The notes beneath the pieces are model-generated. The model did no database searches. It was not told where the DNA came from and saw nothing but the letters and a program-made list of their open reading frames with translations. Of a stretch of DNA of 44,403 nucleotides, positions 8,328 to 17,388 are shown piece by piece. The translations under genes and the position numbers were made by a program. Source of the stretch: a virus; IMG/VR virus record IMGVR_UViG_3300022935_001705, positions 1 to 44,403 of that record; one strand, 5' to 3'. Each line of letters begins with the position of its first letter. Position 1 is the first letter of the stretch.

Positions 8328-9458
8328 ATGTCTTTACATTGCGCAAAAACTTATAACAGTATATACTTTAATACTGGAAATATTACACATTGTTGTATGC
8401 AAACCAATCTAGACAACTATAAAGTTGACTGGAGCGATGTTACAAAACTAGACGATTATTATAAAAAACATAAAGCATTTAAAGAAATAAGAAAAAGTTT
8501 AGACAAAGGTATTAAACACCCTGCTTGCGAAAACTGCTGGATAGCAGAAGAAAAATACAATCACAGTTGGCGTTTTGATGACATGCGCACAGAAACTGAA
8601 CCCAGGATAAAGTTTGTTGACATTAGATTAAGTAATAAGTGCAACTTGCAATGTAAAATGTGTCAGCCTCAAGAAACAGATCAACTTGTAAAGTTAGGAC
8701 TAGAACTCCAAAGCAAGGGTATACACACGCCATTAGTTGAAGATATTCCTAGTCCTGTTCCTGATCAAACCAAGTTTCTTGAAATGGTGTTAAAGTTGCC
8801 TCATTTAGAAAAGATAAGATTTGCAGGCGGTGAACCTTTCTTAATGCCCGAGGTTGAAGAGTTTTTAGTAAAACTAGTTGAAATGGGTAAAACAAACTTG
8901 GAAGTAGAGTTTATTACAAATGTAACATCTGCAAAACCGAGAATATTAGAAGCACTTGAAAAATTTAGAAATCCTTGGCTGTGCTGTAGCATTGATGGAA
9001 TCAAAGACACACTAGAATACCAACGGTACCCTAGTAAATGGAAAAGTATTGAAAACAACTTTATAAAGTTTTACAATAGTAAATGTAATGTAAGTATTAA
9101 TCCGTGCATCGGCATTTTAAACTATTTAGATATACATAACTTTTTTGCATGGGCTAATCAGTTTCCAAAAGCAAAAGTTCATTACAATGAAATAGAAAAC
9201 TTTGATTTTATGAACTTTAGATTTATTCCAGAAAACGTAAGAGAAGATTTTTACAAATCATTTGTAAATATGAATCTTGTAAATGCTAATAGGCGTTGGT
9301 ATGCATTTCAACAAAAGGTGATGTATGAAACGGCACAGCCTACAATAAAAGATTGTAAAGATTTAAAACTTTATGCTCTTACTATTTGGGACTATAAATG
9401 TAATGAAAAGTTTTTAGATCGATATCCTTGGGCTAGTTATATGTTGGAGAAAGTATGA
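8328..9458 (+). CDS. Radical SAM protein with N-terminal twitch-like domain (1 of 4)
   Basis: The 376-residue protein starts with a Cys-rich region (C5, C22/C23 and C67-x2-C70) followed by the radical SAM core C105-x3-C109-x2-C112 (CNLQCKMC) and RFAGGEPFLMPE. The Cys layout before the core matches the family annotated as N-terminal-twitch radical SAM proteins, in which a second Fe-S cluster precedes the core. It starts at ATG 8328, 7 bases after the preceding stop; the open frame extends upstream, but that part overlaps the previous gene and looks non-coding. The next three genes have the same architecture. Substrate unknown. Confidence 0.85.
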   Translation: MSLHCAKTYNSIYFNTGNITHCCMQTNLDNYKVDWSDVTKLDDYYKKHKAFKEIRKSLDKGIKHPACENCWIAEEKYNHSWRFDDMRTETEPRIKFVDIRLSNKCNLQCKMCQPQETDQLVKLGLELQSKGIHTPLVEDIPSPVPDQTKFLEMVLKLPHLEKIRFAGGEPFLMPEVEEFLVKLVEMGKTNLEVEFITNVTSAKPRILEALEKFRNPWLCCSIDGIKDTLEYQRYPSKWKSIENNFIKFYNSKCNVSINPCIGILNYLDIHNFFAWANQFPKAKVHYNEIENFDFMNFRFIPENVREDFYKSFVNMNLVNANRRWYAFQQKVMYETAQPTIKDCKDLKLYALTIWDYKCNEKFLDRYPWASYMLEKV

Positions 9459-10597
9459 ATTGTTTTTATGCATACAATGGAAGAAGCATGGTAGACATGG
9501 ATGGCAAAATTTTGCCATGTTGTAAGTATACAGGTGATACACCATATTTGTATGAAGTAGATAGTTTAGATGAAGTATCTAAGAGCAAGCATTTTAAATA
9601 TATTCAAAAAAGTTTAGAAGAAAACAAGTGGCCAACCGGTTGTTGGATGTGCAAAGAAGATGAGGAATCTGGGCGTGAAAGTAGACGTCAATATGGAAAC
9701 TATCTTGTGGAAAACAATATTCTTACACAGGACACAGGTTCTACTGTTGAACTAGAAATAAGTATTGACTATACATGTAATATGATGTGCAGGATGTGCG
9801 GTCCAGCAGCCAGTAGTAAATGGGGTAGTGCAAAAAGTGTTATAAATGATTTTGCCGAAAATGATATTGATTTGTTTACAAACAGAACAAATGTAACATA
9901 TAAGCAATATCAAAATAAGTTCATTGAGGTTTGGAATAAAACAGATCTGTCAAGTATAGAAAGTATAAGGCTTATAGGAGGAGAACCTTTTTACGCTAAA
10001 CATCTTGACAAGTTTTTTGAAAAACTGTATAATAGTTGTGATGTGAGTAAAGTATCCTTATTCATTAATACAAATGGAAGTATTTTTCCTAAACAAGAAC
10101 TAATAGATAAACTTTTGATGTTTAAAAAATGTGAAATAAGTTTTAGTCTTGATGCAGTTGGCTCGTTGGCTGAGTGTTTACGATATGGAATAAGTTGGGA
10201 GCAGATTGAAAATAATGTGCAAAAATGGGTTCAACTTAAAGAAAGAAGTAAAAATATAATTTTGAGTAATACAGCTACGATAAATATACTTAACTTTAAC
10301 ATGATAGATAAACTAGAAAAGTTTTGCGAAACTTATGGAATATCTTTCTGGTGCAATCCTTTACAGCGTCCTAAATATTTGTCAATATATCAGCTTGAAA
10401 TAAATGAAAGAAAAGAAAAAATGAACAAGGGTATAGGCGCTAACTTTGAACAACTTGTTTTAGCAAATGATAAGTATGAACCAGAATACAAAACTTTGGC
10501 AAAAAGTATTGATATTTTAGATAACTTTCAAGGTATTAAGTTTAAAGATATCAATCCAGACATATACGAAATGGTAAAAAATAAAATAAATGACTGA
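9455..10597 (+). CDS. Radical SAM protein with N-terminal twitch-like domain (2 of 4)
   Basis: This 380-residue protein has a twitch-like set C3, C22/C23, C63-x2-C66 (DMDGKILPCCKYTG, then GCWMCKEDEESGRESRRQ), followed by the core C108-x3-C112-x2-C115 (CNMMCRMCGP) and RLIGGEPFYAK. The ESGxxSRR stretch after the CxxC pair recurs in the next two paralogues. The start overlaps the previous stop by 4 bases (ATGA). The four family members are clearly diverged, so they probably act on different positions or substrates rather than being redundant copies. Confidence 0.85.
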   Translation: MNCFYAYNGRSMVDMDGKILPCCKYTGDTPYLYEVDSLDEVSKSKHFKYIQKSLEENKWPTGCWMCKEDEESGRESRRQYGNYLVENNILTQDTGSTVELEISIDYTCNMMCRMCGPAASSKWGSAKSVINDFAENDIDLFTNRTNVTYKQYQNKFIEVWNKTDLSSIESIRLIGGEPFYAKHLDKFFEKLYNSCDVSKVSLFINTNGSIFPKQELIDKLLMFKKCEISFSLDAVGSLAECLRYGISWEQIENNVQKWVQLKERSKNIILSNTATINILNFNMIDKLEKFCETYGISFWCNPLQRPKYLSIYQLEINERKEKMNKGIGANFEQLVLANDKYEPEYKTLAKSIDILDNFQGIKFKDINPDIYEMVKNKIND

Positions 10598-11999
10598 TAA
10601 TATATCCCCTACATTCTGTGCACTGCCATGGTTACACCTATCTAGCAGACCAGACGGCAAAATGAGAACCTGTTGTACTTCTAATGCTAGTAGTGTACAA
10701 GACCCTGATAGTAGTAATAAAGTTGGCGGCGGCGAAGTTGGTGTTGTAAAAAACGATGATGGTATTCCAGCAAACTTTAATCACACAAGTTTAGAAGATG
10801 CATGGAATAGTGCATATATGCGTAACGTTCGTAAAATGATGTTACGTGGAGAAAAACCTGCAAGTTGTTTAAAGTGTTACAAAGAAGAAGATGCAGGACA
10901 TTTGTCTAAACGTAACTGGGAAAGTCAGTATTGGGGATACAGATATGACTTAGAAAAACTTGCTGCTGAAACTGATGAAGATGGAACTATTCCTACAAAG
11001 ATTAGATATATTGACCTTAGAATGGGCACAAAATGCCAGCTTGCTTGTGTTATGTGTAGTCCACATGATAGTAGTGGGTGGATCAAAGAATGGCAACAAA
11101 TGTATCCAAACATGAAAAACGAAAAACTAAAAGGCACAAGTCAGTGGGATAACAAAGGCAGAAATCATGGTGCAAGTTATAATTGGCACAAAAACAATCC
11201 ACGTTTTTGGCAAGACTTGTATGATCAAGTACCAAACCTTTATCAGTTGTATTTTGCAGGCGGTGAAAGTCTTATCATCGACGAACATTATGATTTACTT
11301 GAAGAATGTATTAAGCGTGGCTATGCTGAAAAGATTGAGTTACGGTATAATAGCAATGCAGTAGAATGGCGTGACGATTTGTTTGACCTATGGGCCGAGT
11401 TTAAAAGAGTTAGATTTCATTATAGTATTGATGCAGCCGGCGAACACAATGATTATATTAGATATCCTAGCCAATGGGAACACCAAGAAGAAGTTTTCCA
11501 TAAATTAGATAACACTTCACCACAAGTTGAAGTTACAACTGCTACAACTATCATGGCATTAAACATTGGATATATTCCAGAGTTTATACAATGGAAAGTT
11601 AACCAAGGATTTAAGAAGATAAACAAATGGCCTCTAGGTGCAGGTGGTGTTAATATGCACTTTGCTTATTGGCCTCCGCAACTAAATGTAAAAGTTTTGC
11701 CTCAACATATAAAAAAGAAAATTACAGACAAATACGAAAATGAGTTTTATCCTTGGGTTGACGAAAACTGGGAAAGATTTACAGGAGTGAAAGAAGCAGG
11801 AGTAACAAAGGAACAGTTCTTGCAAGCACCATATGGATTAAAAAGGTATAAAGGTATAATCAACTTTATGAATGCAGAGGATTGGAGTGCTAGATTACCA
11901 GAAACAAAGGAATATTTACAGTTGATTAACAAACAACGTGGCTGGGAAACAAAGTTTGGTGAAGTATTTCCTTTATTACAGGAGATAGTCTATGAGTGA
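10590..11999 (+). CDS. Radical SAM protein with N-terminal twitch-like domain (3 of 4)
   Basis: This is a 469-residue protein, the longest of the four. The twitch-like part is FCALPWLHLSSRPDGKMRTCC (C10, C28/C29) and C93-x2-C96. The radical SAM motif is C149-x3-C153-x2-C156 (CQLACVMCSPHDSSGW), followed by YFAGGESLIIDEHY, where Ser replaces Pro of GGEP. It is most similar to the next gene, sharing the WPxxLNVKVLPQHIK-type C-terminal region, so the pair probably arose by duplication. It overlaps the upstream gene by 8 bases and the downstream gene by 8. Confidence 0.88.
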   Translation: MTDNISPTFCALPWLHLSSRPDGKMRTCCTSNASSVQDPDSSNKVGGGEVGVVKNDDGIPANFNHTSLEDAWNSAYMRNVRKMMLRGEKPASCLKCYKEEDAGHLSKRNWESQYWGYRYDLEKLAAETDEDGTIPTKIRYIDLRMGTKCQLACVMCSPHDSSGWIKEWQQMYPNMKNEKLKGTSQWDNKGRNHGASYNWHKNNPRFWQDLYDQVPNLYQLYFAGGESLIIDEHYDLLEECIKRGYAEKIELRYNSNAVEWRDDLFDLWAEFKRVRFHYSIDAAGEHNDYIRYPSQWEHQEEVFHKLDNTSPQVEVTTATTIMALNIGYIPEFIQWKVNQGFKKINKWPLGAGGVNMHFAYWPPQLNVKVLPQHIKKKITDKYENEFYPWVDENWERFTGVKEAGVTKEQFLQAPYGLKRYKGIINFMNAEDWSARLPETKEYLQLINKQRGWETKFGEVFPLLQEIVYE

Positions 12000-13374
12000 T
12001 TGTAGATTTTGTCCTTTGCCTTGGAACAGTATAAATCTACGTAATAACGGCGACTTGCGTATTTGCTGTAACACAAATAGTTATAGTCCGCAGCGTGGTA
12101 TTATGAAAAAAGAAAATGGCGAAACATATAATGCTGGTAAAGACGACTGGAATGAAGCACGTAATGCACCTATTTTAAAAGAAGTACGTGCTGCTATGCT
12201 CAAAGGCGAATGGCATCCTGAATGTGAGCGTTGTAGACAAGAAGAACTAAACGGTATTCGTAGTCGTAGAGAATACGAAAAAGAAGATTGGGAACGCTGG
12301 TTTGGTAATCACATTGATTATGAAAAAGCTGTGCAAATCACAGACGAAGACGGAACATTAGATGTAAGTAAACAAGATATTAACTTTGTTGACATACGTT
12401 ATGGTAACTTTTGCAATCTAAAGTGTCGTATGTGTGGTCCTACTGATAGTCACAAATGGTACGAAGATCATGTAAAACTAACAGGCAGGACACACTATAA
12501 AGATACGCATGAAAAAATACAACTTGTAAAAAATGAAAAAGGAAAGTATTACACTGATCAGTATGATTGGTTCCAAAATAATAATATGTATTGGCATAAC
12601 TTTGAAAAGTATGCTGCAAAAGCAAAAAAACTTTACATTGTGGGCGGCGAACCTTTGATTATTGATGAGCATTTTGAAAGTTTAGAACGTATTGTTGCTA
12701 ATGGTACAGCAAAAGACATGCGTTTAGAATATAACACTAATCTTACAAATGTTCCAAATAGATTAATCAAGATGTGGGAGAACTTTAAACAAGTTAGGCT
12801 AGGAGTAAGTATTGATGGCACAGGAGATGTGTTTAACTATCAACGCACACCTGCAAAGTTTGATGCAGTTTATAAAAACATGTTAAAGATTGATCAAAAT
12901 CCAAATATAAATCTCAAAGGATGGTTTGCATTTACTGTCACACCTATGAATGTATTTCATTTTGTAGAGTTTATGAAATGGAAGTTAACTGAGAGTGGAT
13001 TAGAAAGATTCAATCCTATATCAGACTCACGCCCGATTGTATCTCATCATATGTGTCATAGTCCAAAATATTATAACGTCAAAGTTTTACCTCAGTATTT
13101 AAAAGATCAAGTAGCCGAATATTATCAAGAACACATAGATTGGATAAATGATACTGATTTTGATGAAAAAGTTAAAAAAGATTTTGCTAAAATAGCCAAC
13201 GGTGTTATCAAGTTTATGATGAGCGAAGATTATTCTGATGGAATGTGTTGGAGTGGGCGTACATGGCTAGAAGAGTTTGTTGACGTTACTGTAAAGTTAG
13301 ATGAAATACGTAAGCAAAATATCTTAGATATTGTACCACAGTACAAGGAGTTATTTGATGCATATAACAAATGA
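11992..13374 (+). CDS. Radical SAM protein with N-terminal twitch-like domain (4 of 4)
   Basis: The 460-residue protein has a twitch-like part FCPLPWNSINLRNNGDLRICC (C7, C25/C26) and C78-x2-C81, then core C141-x3-C145-x2-C148 (CNLKCRMCGPTDSHKW) and YIVGGEPLIIDEHF. It pairs with the preceding paralogue through the shared VDIRYGNFC-type strand and through the YYNVKVLPQYLK and later FMMSEDYS segments (FMNAEDWS in the neighbour). It overlaps the next gene by 17 bases. Function is inferred only from the family. Confidence 0.88.
   Translation: MSDCRFCPLPWNSINLRNNGDLRICCNTNSYSPQRGIMKKENGETYNAGKDDWNEARNAPILKEVRAAMLKGEWHPECERCRQEELNGIRSRREYEKEDWERWFGNHIDYEKAVQITDEDGTLDVSKQDINFVDIRYGNFCNLKCRMCGPTDSHKWYEDHVKLTGRTHYKDTHEKIQLVKNEKGKYYTDQYDWFQNNNMYWHNFEKYAAKAKKLYIVGGEPLIIDEHFESLERIVANGTAKDMRLEYNTNLTNVPNRLIKMWENFKQVRLGVSIDGTGDVFNYQRTPAKFDAVYKNMLKIDQNPNINLKGWFAFTVTPMNVFHFVEFMKWKLTESGLERFNPISDSRPIVSHHMCHSPKYYNVKVLPQYLKDQVAEYYQEHIDWINDTDFDEKVKKDFAKIANGVIKFMMSEDYSDGMCWSGRTWLEEFVDVTVKLDEIRKQNILDIVPQYKELFDAYNK
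13345..13350 (+). promoter_or_regulatory. Ribosome binding site AAGGAG deciding the start of the next radical SAM gene
   Basis: AAGGAG lies 7 bases before ATG 13358, inside the end of the upstream gene. It supports that ATG over the upstream in-frame start at 13331. Confidence 0.7.
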
Positions 13375-14254
13375 AAATCTTGATTGCTGTGTACTAACTC
13401 TTTTTGTTCATAATGTTTGTAACTTTAACTGCTCTTACTGTAATGATTATCATAGAGATGGAAGTTATAGATGGCCGACAGATTGGCAACCTTATATAGA
13501 TTTAATCAAAGAAGTAAAAAAACAAAACAAATACATCTATGTGGAAGTATTAGGCGGCGAACCAACTGTATGGCCTAAGTTCCAAGACTTTGTAGATACA
13601 ATAAGTGATGAAGATGTATTTGTAGAATATGCAACAAATGCTAGTAGAACTTTAAGATACTGGGAAAAGTTTAAAACACAAAAAGCATTTGTATTTTTAA
13701 GTTGGCATGCTGAAGAAGCAAATGATGACCATTTTTACGAAGTTGCAAAGATTATGCAACACAAGGCAAGTGTTAGTATTCCTCTTATGATTGTTCCTGA
13801 TAACTACGAAAGAGCAAAAGCATTATATGAAAGACTAAAAGATCTCGACGTAGAAATAACACCAAAGTTCACAAGAACTAGTATTGACGGTACAAGTTAT
13901 TTTGAATATACAGATGAACAACGTGAATGGATACAAAACAACAGTTGGCATAAAATGAAACCTTTTGGTATTGATTGGAAGATACCTCAAAACTTGCACT
14001 TTGACGGAGAACCTATGCGTTTTATGAAAGTTCTAGATCAAGGATTGCACAAGTTTGAAGGTTATACTTGCACCGCAGGCATACGCAGACTTATGGTAGA
14101 ACCTGATGGTAATGTAAAAAGGTGTACAAAAGGCGTTGGCGGCAGTTTAGGAAATATCAAAACAGGTACATATACATTGCCCAAAGATCCTATTATTTGT
14201 GATTATAGAGCATGTCCTTGTAAGTTAGATGCAGTAGTAGAAAAATGGATATAA
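13358..14254 (+). CDS. Radical SAM protein with C-terminal Cys-rich region
   Basis: The 298-residue protein has its radical SAM motif at C21-x3-C25-x2-C28 (CNFNCSYC), then YVEVLGGEPTVWPKF. The C-terminal part reads YTCTAGIRRLMVEPDGNVKRC and ends with CDYRACPCK, a Cys set able to bind an auxiliary cluster. The core resembles the later paralogues at 17372 and 22976 (WHAEE/ SLHTE at the same place, and an EPDGxVKR-type segment). It overlaps the upstream gene by 17 and the downstream gene by 10 bases. Confidence 0.85.
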   Translation: MHITNENLDCCVLTLFVHNVCNFNCSYCNDYHRDGSYRWPTDWQPYIDLIKEVKKQNKYIYVEVLGGEPTVWPKFQDFVDTISDEDVFVEYATNASRTLRYWEKFKTQKAFVFLSWHAEEANDDHFYEVAKIMQHKASVSIPLMIVPDNYERAKALYERLKDLDVEITPKFTRTSIDGTSYFEYTDEQREWIQNNSWHKMKPFGIDWKIPQNLHFDGEPMRFMKVLDQGLHKFEGYTCTAGIRRLMVEPDGNVKRCTKGVGGSLGNIKTGTYTLPKDPIICDYRACPCKLDAVVEKWI

Positions 14255-15177
14255 AATACGAAGATTTAACATTAGAACATTTAGGTACACGTAGACAACG
14301 TCCTATGTTTGTAAGTATGTTTAATAAATTTAGAGCACAGTTGGATATGAAAGATTATCCAAAAAATCCTCATGCATATAAAGACAAGTTTTTAGATTAT
14401 ATGGATCAATGGATTAAAGGACATAAGAGAATCAAATATACTAATCTTGATTCTTTTACTAGAAAAGACGCTATTATAGGCACAACACATCAACTTGACG
14501 AACTTCATCAACTGCATGGAAAAAATATTACAACTTATAAAGGCGAATACAAATACCACAGACGTCTTACTGATTTTCAAGTAAATCAAATAGAAGATTA
14601 TACAGAACTACAACCTGGTAATGTGTTTGTTGCTAGTTATCCAAGTTGTATTACCACTAACCATCACAAAGATTTTGATAAACTATTAGACCATTGTCAA
14701 GATAATGACATACCTGTTCACATTGATGGTGCATGGTTTGGACAATGTAGAAACTTTGATTTTGATGTATCGCATCCTGCTGTAAAAAGTGTTAGTGTAA
14801 GTCTAAGTAAAGCCTTTGGAATGGGCAGTCAACGTATAGGAATAAGATATACCCGCGAACGTGTTAATGGACCTATAAGTATTATGAATGACTTTGACTA
14901 CTCTAATGTAAGTGATATGTGGATTGGTGTAGAAATGATAAAATCCTTTGGTGTTGATTATTGGTGGGGTAACTATGAACACCTGTATACAAAAGTTTGT
15001 AAAGATTTTGGTCTTATAGAAAGTGATAGTATTCATGTCGGATGGATTGATGAAGGAAAACACGGCATTAACCAATATGGTATTAGAACGCCATTACGTC
15101 TTCTTATAGATGGCATATATGATCAAAGAGGAACCGATAAAGGTCTAAATAAAATAGAGCAAGGTGAACGAAAATGA
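14245..15177 (+). CDS. PLP-dependent aminotransferase-like enzyme (fold type I)
   Basis: The 310-residue protein contains PVHIDGAWFGQC, where Asp161 would pair with the pyridine nitrogen of PLP, and VSVSLSKAFGMGSQRIG, where Lys189 is the expected Schiff-base lysine and Arg197 is near the phosphate. This is the layout of the aspartate aminotransferase superfamily. At 310 residues it is shorter than the usual 380-430, mostly at the C-terminus. It sits between radical SAM and oxygenase genes; transamination or decarboxylation of a pathway intermediate is plausible. The substrate is unknown. Confidence 0.65.
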   Translation: MDIKYEDLTLEHLGTRRQRPMFVSMFNKFRAQLDMKDYPKNPHAYKDKFLDYMDQWIKGHKRIKYTNLDSFTRKDAIIGTTHQLDELHQLHGKNITTYKGEYKYHRRLTDFQVNQIEDYTELQPGNVFVASYPSCITTNHHKDFDKLLDHCQDNDIPVHIDGAWFGQCRNFDFDVSHPAVKSVSVSLSKAFGMGSQRIGIRYTRERVNGPISIMNDFDYSNVSDMWIGVEMIKSFGVDYWWGNYEHLYTKVCKDFGLIESDSIHVGWIDEGKHGINQYGIRTPLRLLIDGIYDQRGTDKGLNKIEQGERK

Positions 15178-15626
15178 GTTTTTTAAAGTTGCCTAACTTT
15201 GTTACAAAAGAAGAAAAAAAGCATTTGCTTTCTTTAGTTGACAGTGATATTTTTGTCAACCATACAAATACACAGACTGGAACAAATAGTTCTTTGCATT
15301 TTGGTCAAACTGAGTTTAGACATATGCCTCGTGCATGTGTAATGAAAATGTATCCAAACATGGTGCAAGACTGGCATACAGATTCTCCAAGATTTGACAG
15401 ACAAACTGTGATATTGCATCCATTAACTGACGATTATGCACCTGTGCATACAACTGGAGGAGCAATAAATACTACCGTAATGATTGATACACAATCTCCT
15501 CATGCTGTTTTTAACAATAATAATCTTAGAGTTAATTTACAACTTGCCTTAGCAGTCGATTGGGATGAGTTAATGGCAGACAGGAACAGTCATTGGTGGA
15601 AGTTGATAAGGAGTTTGTATGAGTAA
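15174..15626 (+). CDS. 2-oxoglutarate/Fe(II) oxygenase-like protein (1 of 4)
   Basis: This 150-residue protein has an HxD...H iron-binding set: H68-T-D70 in QDWHTDSPRF and H110 in QSPHAVFNNN, followed by R119 (NLRVNLQLAL), the likely 2-oxoglutarate anchor. The short size corresponds to a minimal double-stranded beta helix. It begins with a 4-base overlap to the PLP gene and ends with an 8-base overlap. Hydroxylation of a peptide or small molecule is the likely chemistry. Confidence 0.6.
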   Translation: MSFLKLPNFVTKEEKKHLLSLVDSDIFVNHTNTQTGTNSSLHFGQTEFRHMPRACVMKMYPNMVQDWHTDSPRFDRQTVILHPLTDDYAPVHTTGGAINTTVMIDTQSPHAVFNNNNLRVNLQLALAVDWDELMADRNSHWWKLIRSLYE

Positions 15627-16200
15627 CTTTGGAGATAACCAAGCACCTTTACTTGATGGATGGATCAGTAGAGAAGAATGTGAACTAGTTAGTAGATGGA
15701 TGTTACCCGAGACTGGAAATATATTGGAAACAGGAAGTGCATTTGGCAGATTATTTGATTACTTGTATTGGAAACACCCTAACTGGAACTATGTATCTGT
15801 AGATCCGTTGAGTGAACGTGAAGTATATAAACAGCTTGACAAATCTAAAAGATATTTTGATAATGGTAATAGAGGATATAGGGCCACTCATGAAGGATTA
15901 AAACAAAATATTCCTTTTGCAACCTGCTACGATATGCCATTTGAAGATTTTGAAACAGACATGAAGTTTGATGTTATTAGTATGGGCATGAACAATCCTG
16001 AAATAAGATGGAAAGATGTTTACAAGAAAGCATTTAGTATGCTTAAAGATGATGGTTATATTGTAGGTAGAAATATTGTACAACTTCCTGACCCAAGAGG
16101 TAAAGATACACCAAGAAAAGCAATGAGAAAATACGAGGTGCTTGATGTTGAGTTTGGTTCTTTTGTTATTAGTAAAAAGAAGATTGCAAAACTGAGATGA
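15619..16200 (+). CDS. Class I SAM methyltransferase-like protein (tandem pair, first)
   Basis: The 193-residue protein has LETGSAFGRLFDYLY (motif I, residues 36-50), VSVDPLSE (motif II, acidic residue after beta 2), FDVISMGM (motif IV) and MLKDDGYIVGRN (motif V/VI). The following gene is a clear paralogue with the same order of elements (DGWIS start, FEDFETD, DVxSMG), so the two arose by tandem duplication. Both could methylate related substrates or form a heterodimer. Confidence 0.65.
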   Translation: MSNFGDNQAPLLDGWISREECELVSRWMLPETGNILETGSAFGRLFDYLYWKHPNWNYVSVDPLSEREVYKQLDKSKRYFDNGNRGYRATHEGLKQNIPFATCYDMPFEDFETDMKFDVISMGMNNPEIRWKDVYKKAFSMLKDDGYIVGRNIVQLPDPRGKDTPRKAMRKYEVLDVEFGSFVISKKKIAKLR

Positions 16201-16718
16201 TTGCAGAGGGATGGATTAGCATACAAGAAATGGATCTTGTAAAAAAATATATGACACCTACCACTAGTATACTTGAAGTGGGTGCAGCTAATGGGCGACT
16301 TTTTAGTTATTTGTACAAGGATTTTCCTACTGCTGATTATTATGCATTAGATCCTTGGGAGCAAGAAAAAGTTAGATTACAAGTTGACTGGAATAAGGGA
16401 TATTTCGATAAAGATAATCTTAAAGAAGTTATTACAAAAGAAATGTTTGTAAATAACTGTCCTTTTTCAAAAACTTATGAAATGTATTTTGATGATTTTG
16501 AAACTGATCAGAAATATGATATTGTAAGTATGGGTTTGGTAAGTAGTAGTGTAGATTGGAAAAGTGCGTATATAAAGGCTTTTAGTTTATTAAAACCAAA
16601 TGGTATTGTTATTGGAAGAAACTATAATCATAAAAAATATGGTCCTATTATAAAAAACGTAATAACACAATACAATCTTATCGATCAAGCAAAAGGTAGT
16701 TTTGTAATAAATGTATGA
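16197..16718 (+). CDS. Class I SAM methyltransferase-like protein (tandem pair, second)
   Basis: This 173-residue protein repeats the features of its upstream neighbour: EGWISIQEMD, LEVGAANGRLFSYLY (motif I), YALDPWE (motif II), FDDFETDQKYDIVSMG and LLKPNGIVIGRN. It is slightly shorter. A 4-base ATGA overlap joins the two, and it overlaps the next gene by 8 bases. Confidence 0.65.
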   Translation: MIAEGWISIQEMDLVKKYMTPTTSILEVGAANGRLFSYLYKDFPTADYYALDPWEQEKVRLQVDWNKGYFDKDNLKEVITKEMFVNNCPFSKTYEMYFDDFETDQKYDIVSMGLVSSSVDWKSAYIKAFSLLKPNGIVIGRNYNHKKYGPIIKNVITQYNLIDQAKGSFVINV

Positions 16719-17388
16719 TTTTGGTTCTCATAAAGTTAATATAGATATCGAATACCATAAAAATGAGTTTAGGAATATCTTAGCAGAAAGCAAAGCAAAA
16801 GTCACCGGCCTAAAAGGACATAACCTGTTTTGTAGTTTATCAAAAGAAGATAAAGCAGTGTTACAAGACTATCTTGTTGATCTTACTGGAACCTTTAATG
16901 ATTGGAACTTTGATTACTTTCATAGTGGAGAACCTGCTGGTTTACACACTGATTATGAGACAGTTCCGTGGGATGATAAAGTAGATTGTCATACTGTTGT
17001 AGGATGCATTATACCTTTAGAATGGAATAGTAAACAGCCTTATACAGTAAACTACAATAAAGTTAGTGATATTCCAAGAAAAATGATGTATCGCAAAGGA
17101 GAAATGCGGTACAGAGATAATGACGAAATCTTTGAGTATAGAACAAAATGGGAATATGACGAAGAAGTTTTAAAATATAATCCAGCTGATTGCTTGTATG
17201 CAAAAGAATATGCTGATTTAAAAGTAGACAGTGTTTACACATGGGAACTAGGCACACTTATGCTGTTTGATGCAGCTAGATGGCATAGCAGCAGTTGGTT
17301 CCTTTCAACAAACGATATTCCTGAAGTTAGTACTGAATGGAAACGTGCAATAATAGGATTTGGATCTGTAGATGTTCAACGCAATTGA
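16711..17388 (+). CDS. 2-oxoglutarate/Fe(II) oxygenase-like protein (2 of 4)
   Basis: The 225-residue protein has H79-T-D81 (AGLHTDYE), a distal H192 (LFDAARWHSSSW) and R212 (WKRAIIGFGS), the standard iron and 2-oxoglutarate residues. A long insert rich in charged residues (about 110-175) separates the two halves of the beta helix. It overlaps the next radical SAM gene by 17 bases. Confidence 0.55.
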   Translation: MYDFGSHKVNIDIEYHKNEFRNILAESKAKVTGLKGHNLFCSLSKEDKAVLQDYLVDLTGTFNDWNFDYFHSGEPAGLHTDYETVPWDDKVDCHTVVGCIIPLEWNSKQPYTVNYNKVSDIPRKMMYRKGEMRYRDNDEIFEYRTKWEYDEEVLKYNPADCLYAKEYADLKVDSVYTWELGTLMLFDAARWHSSSWFLSTNDIPEVSTEWKRAIIGFGSVDVQRN

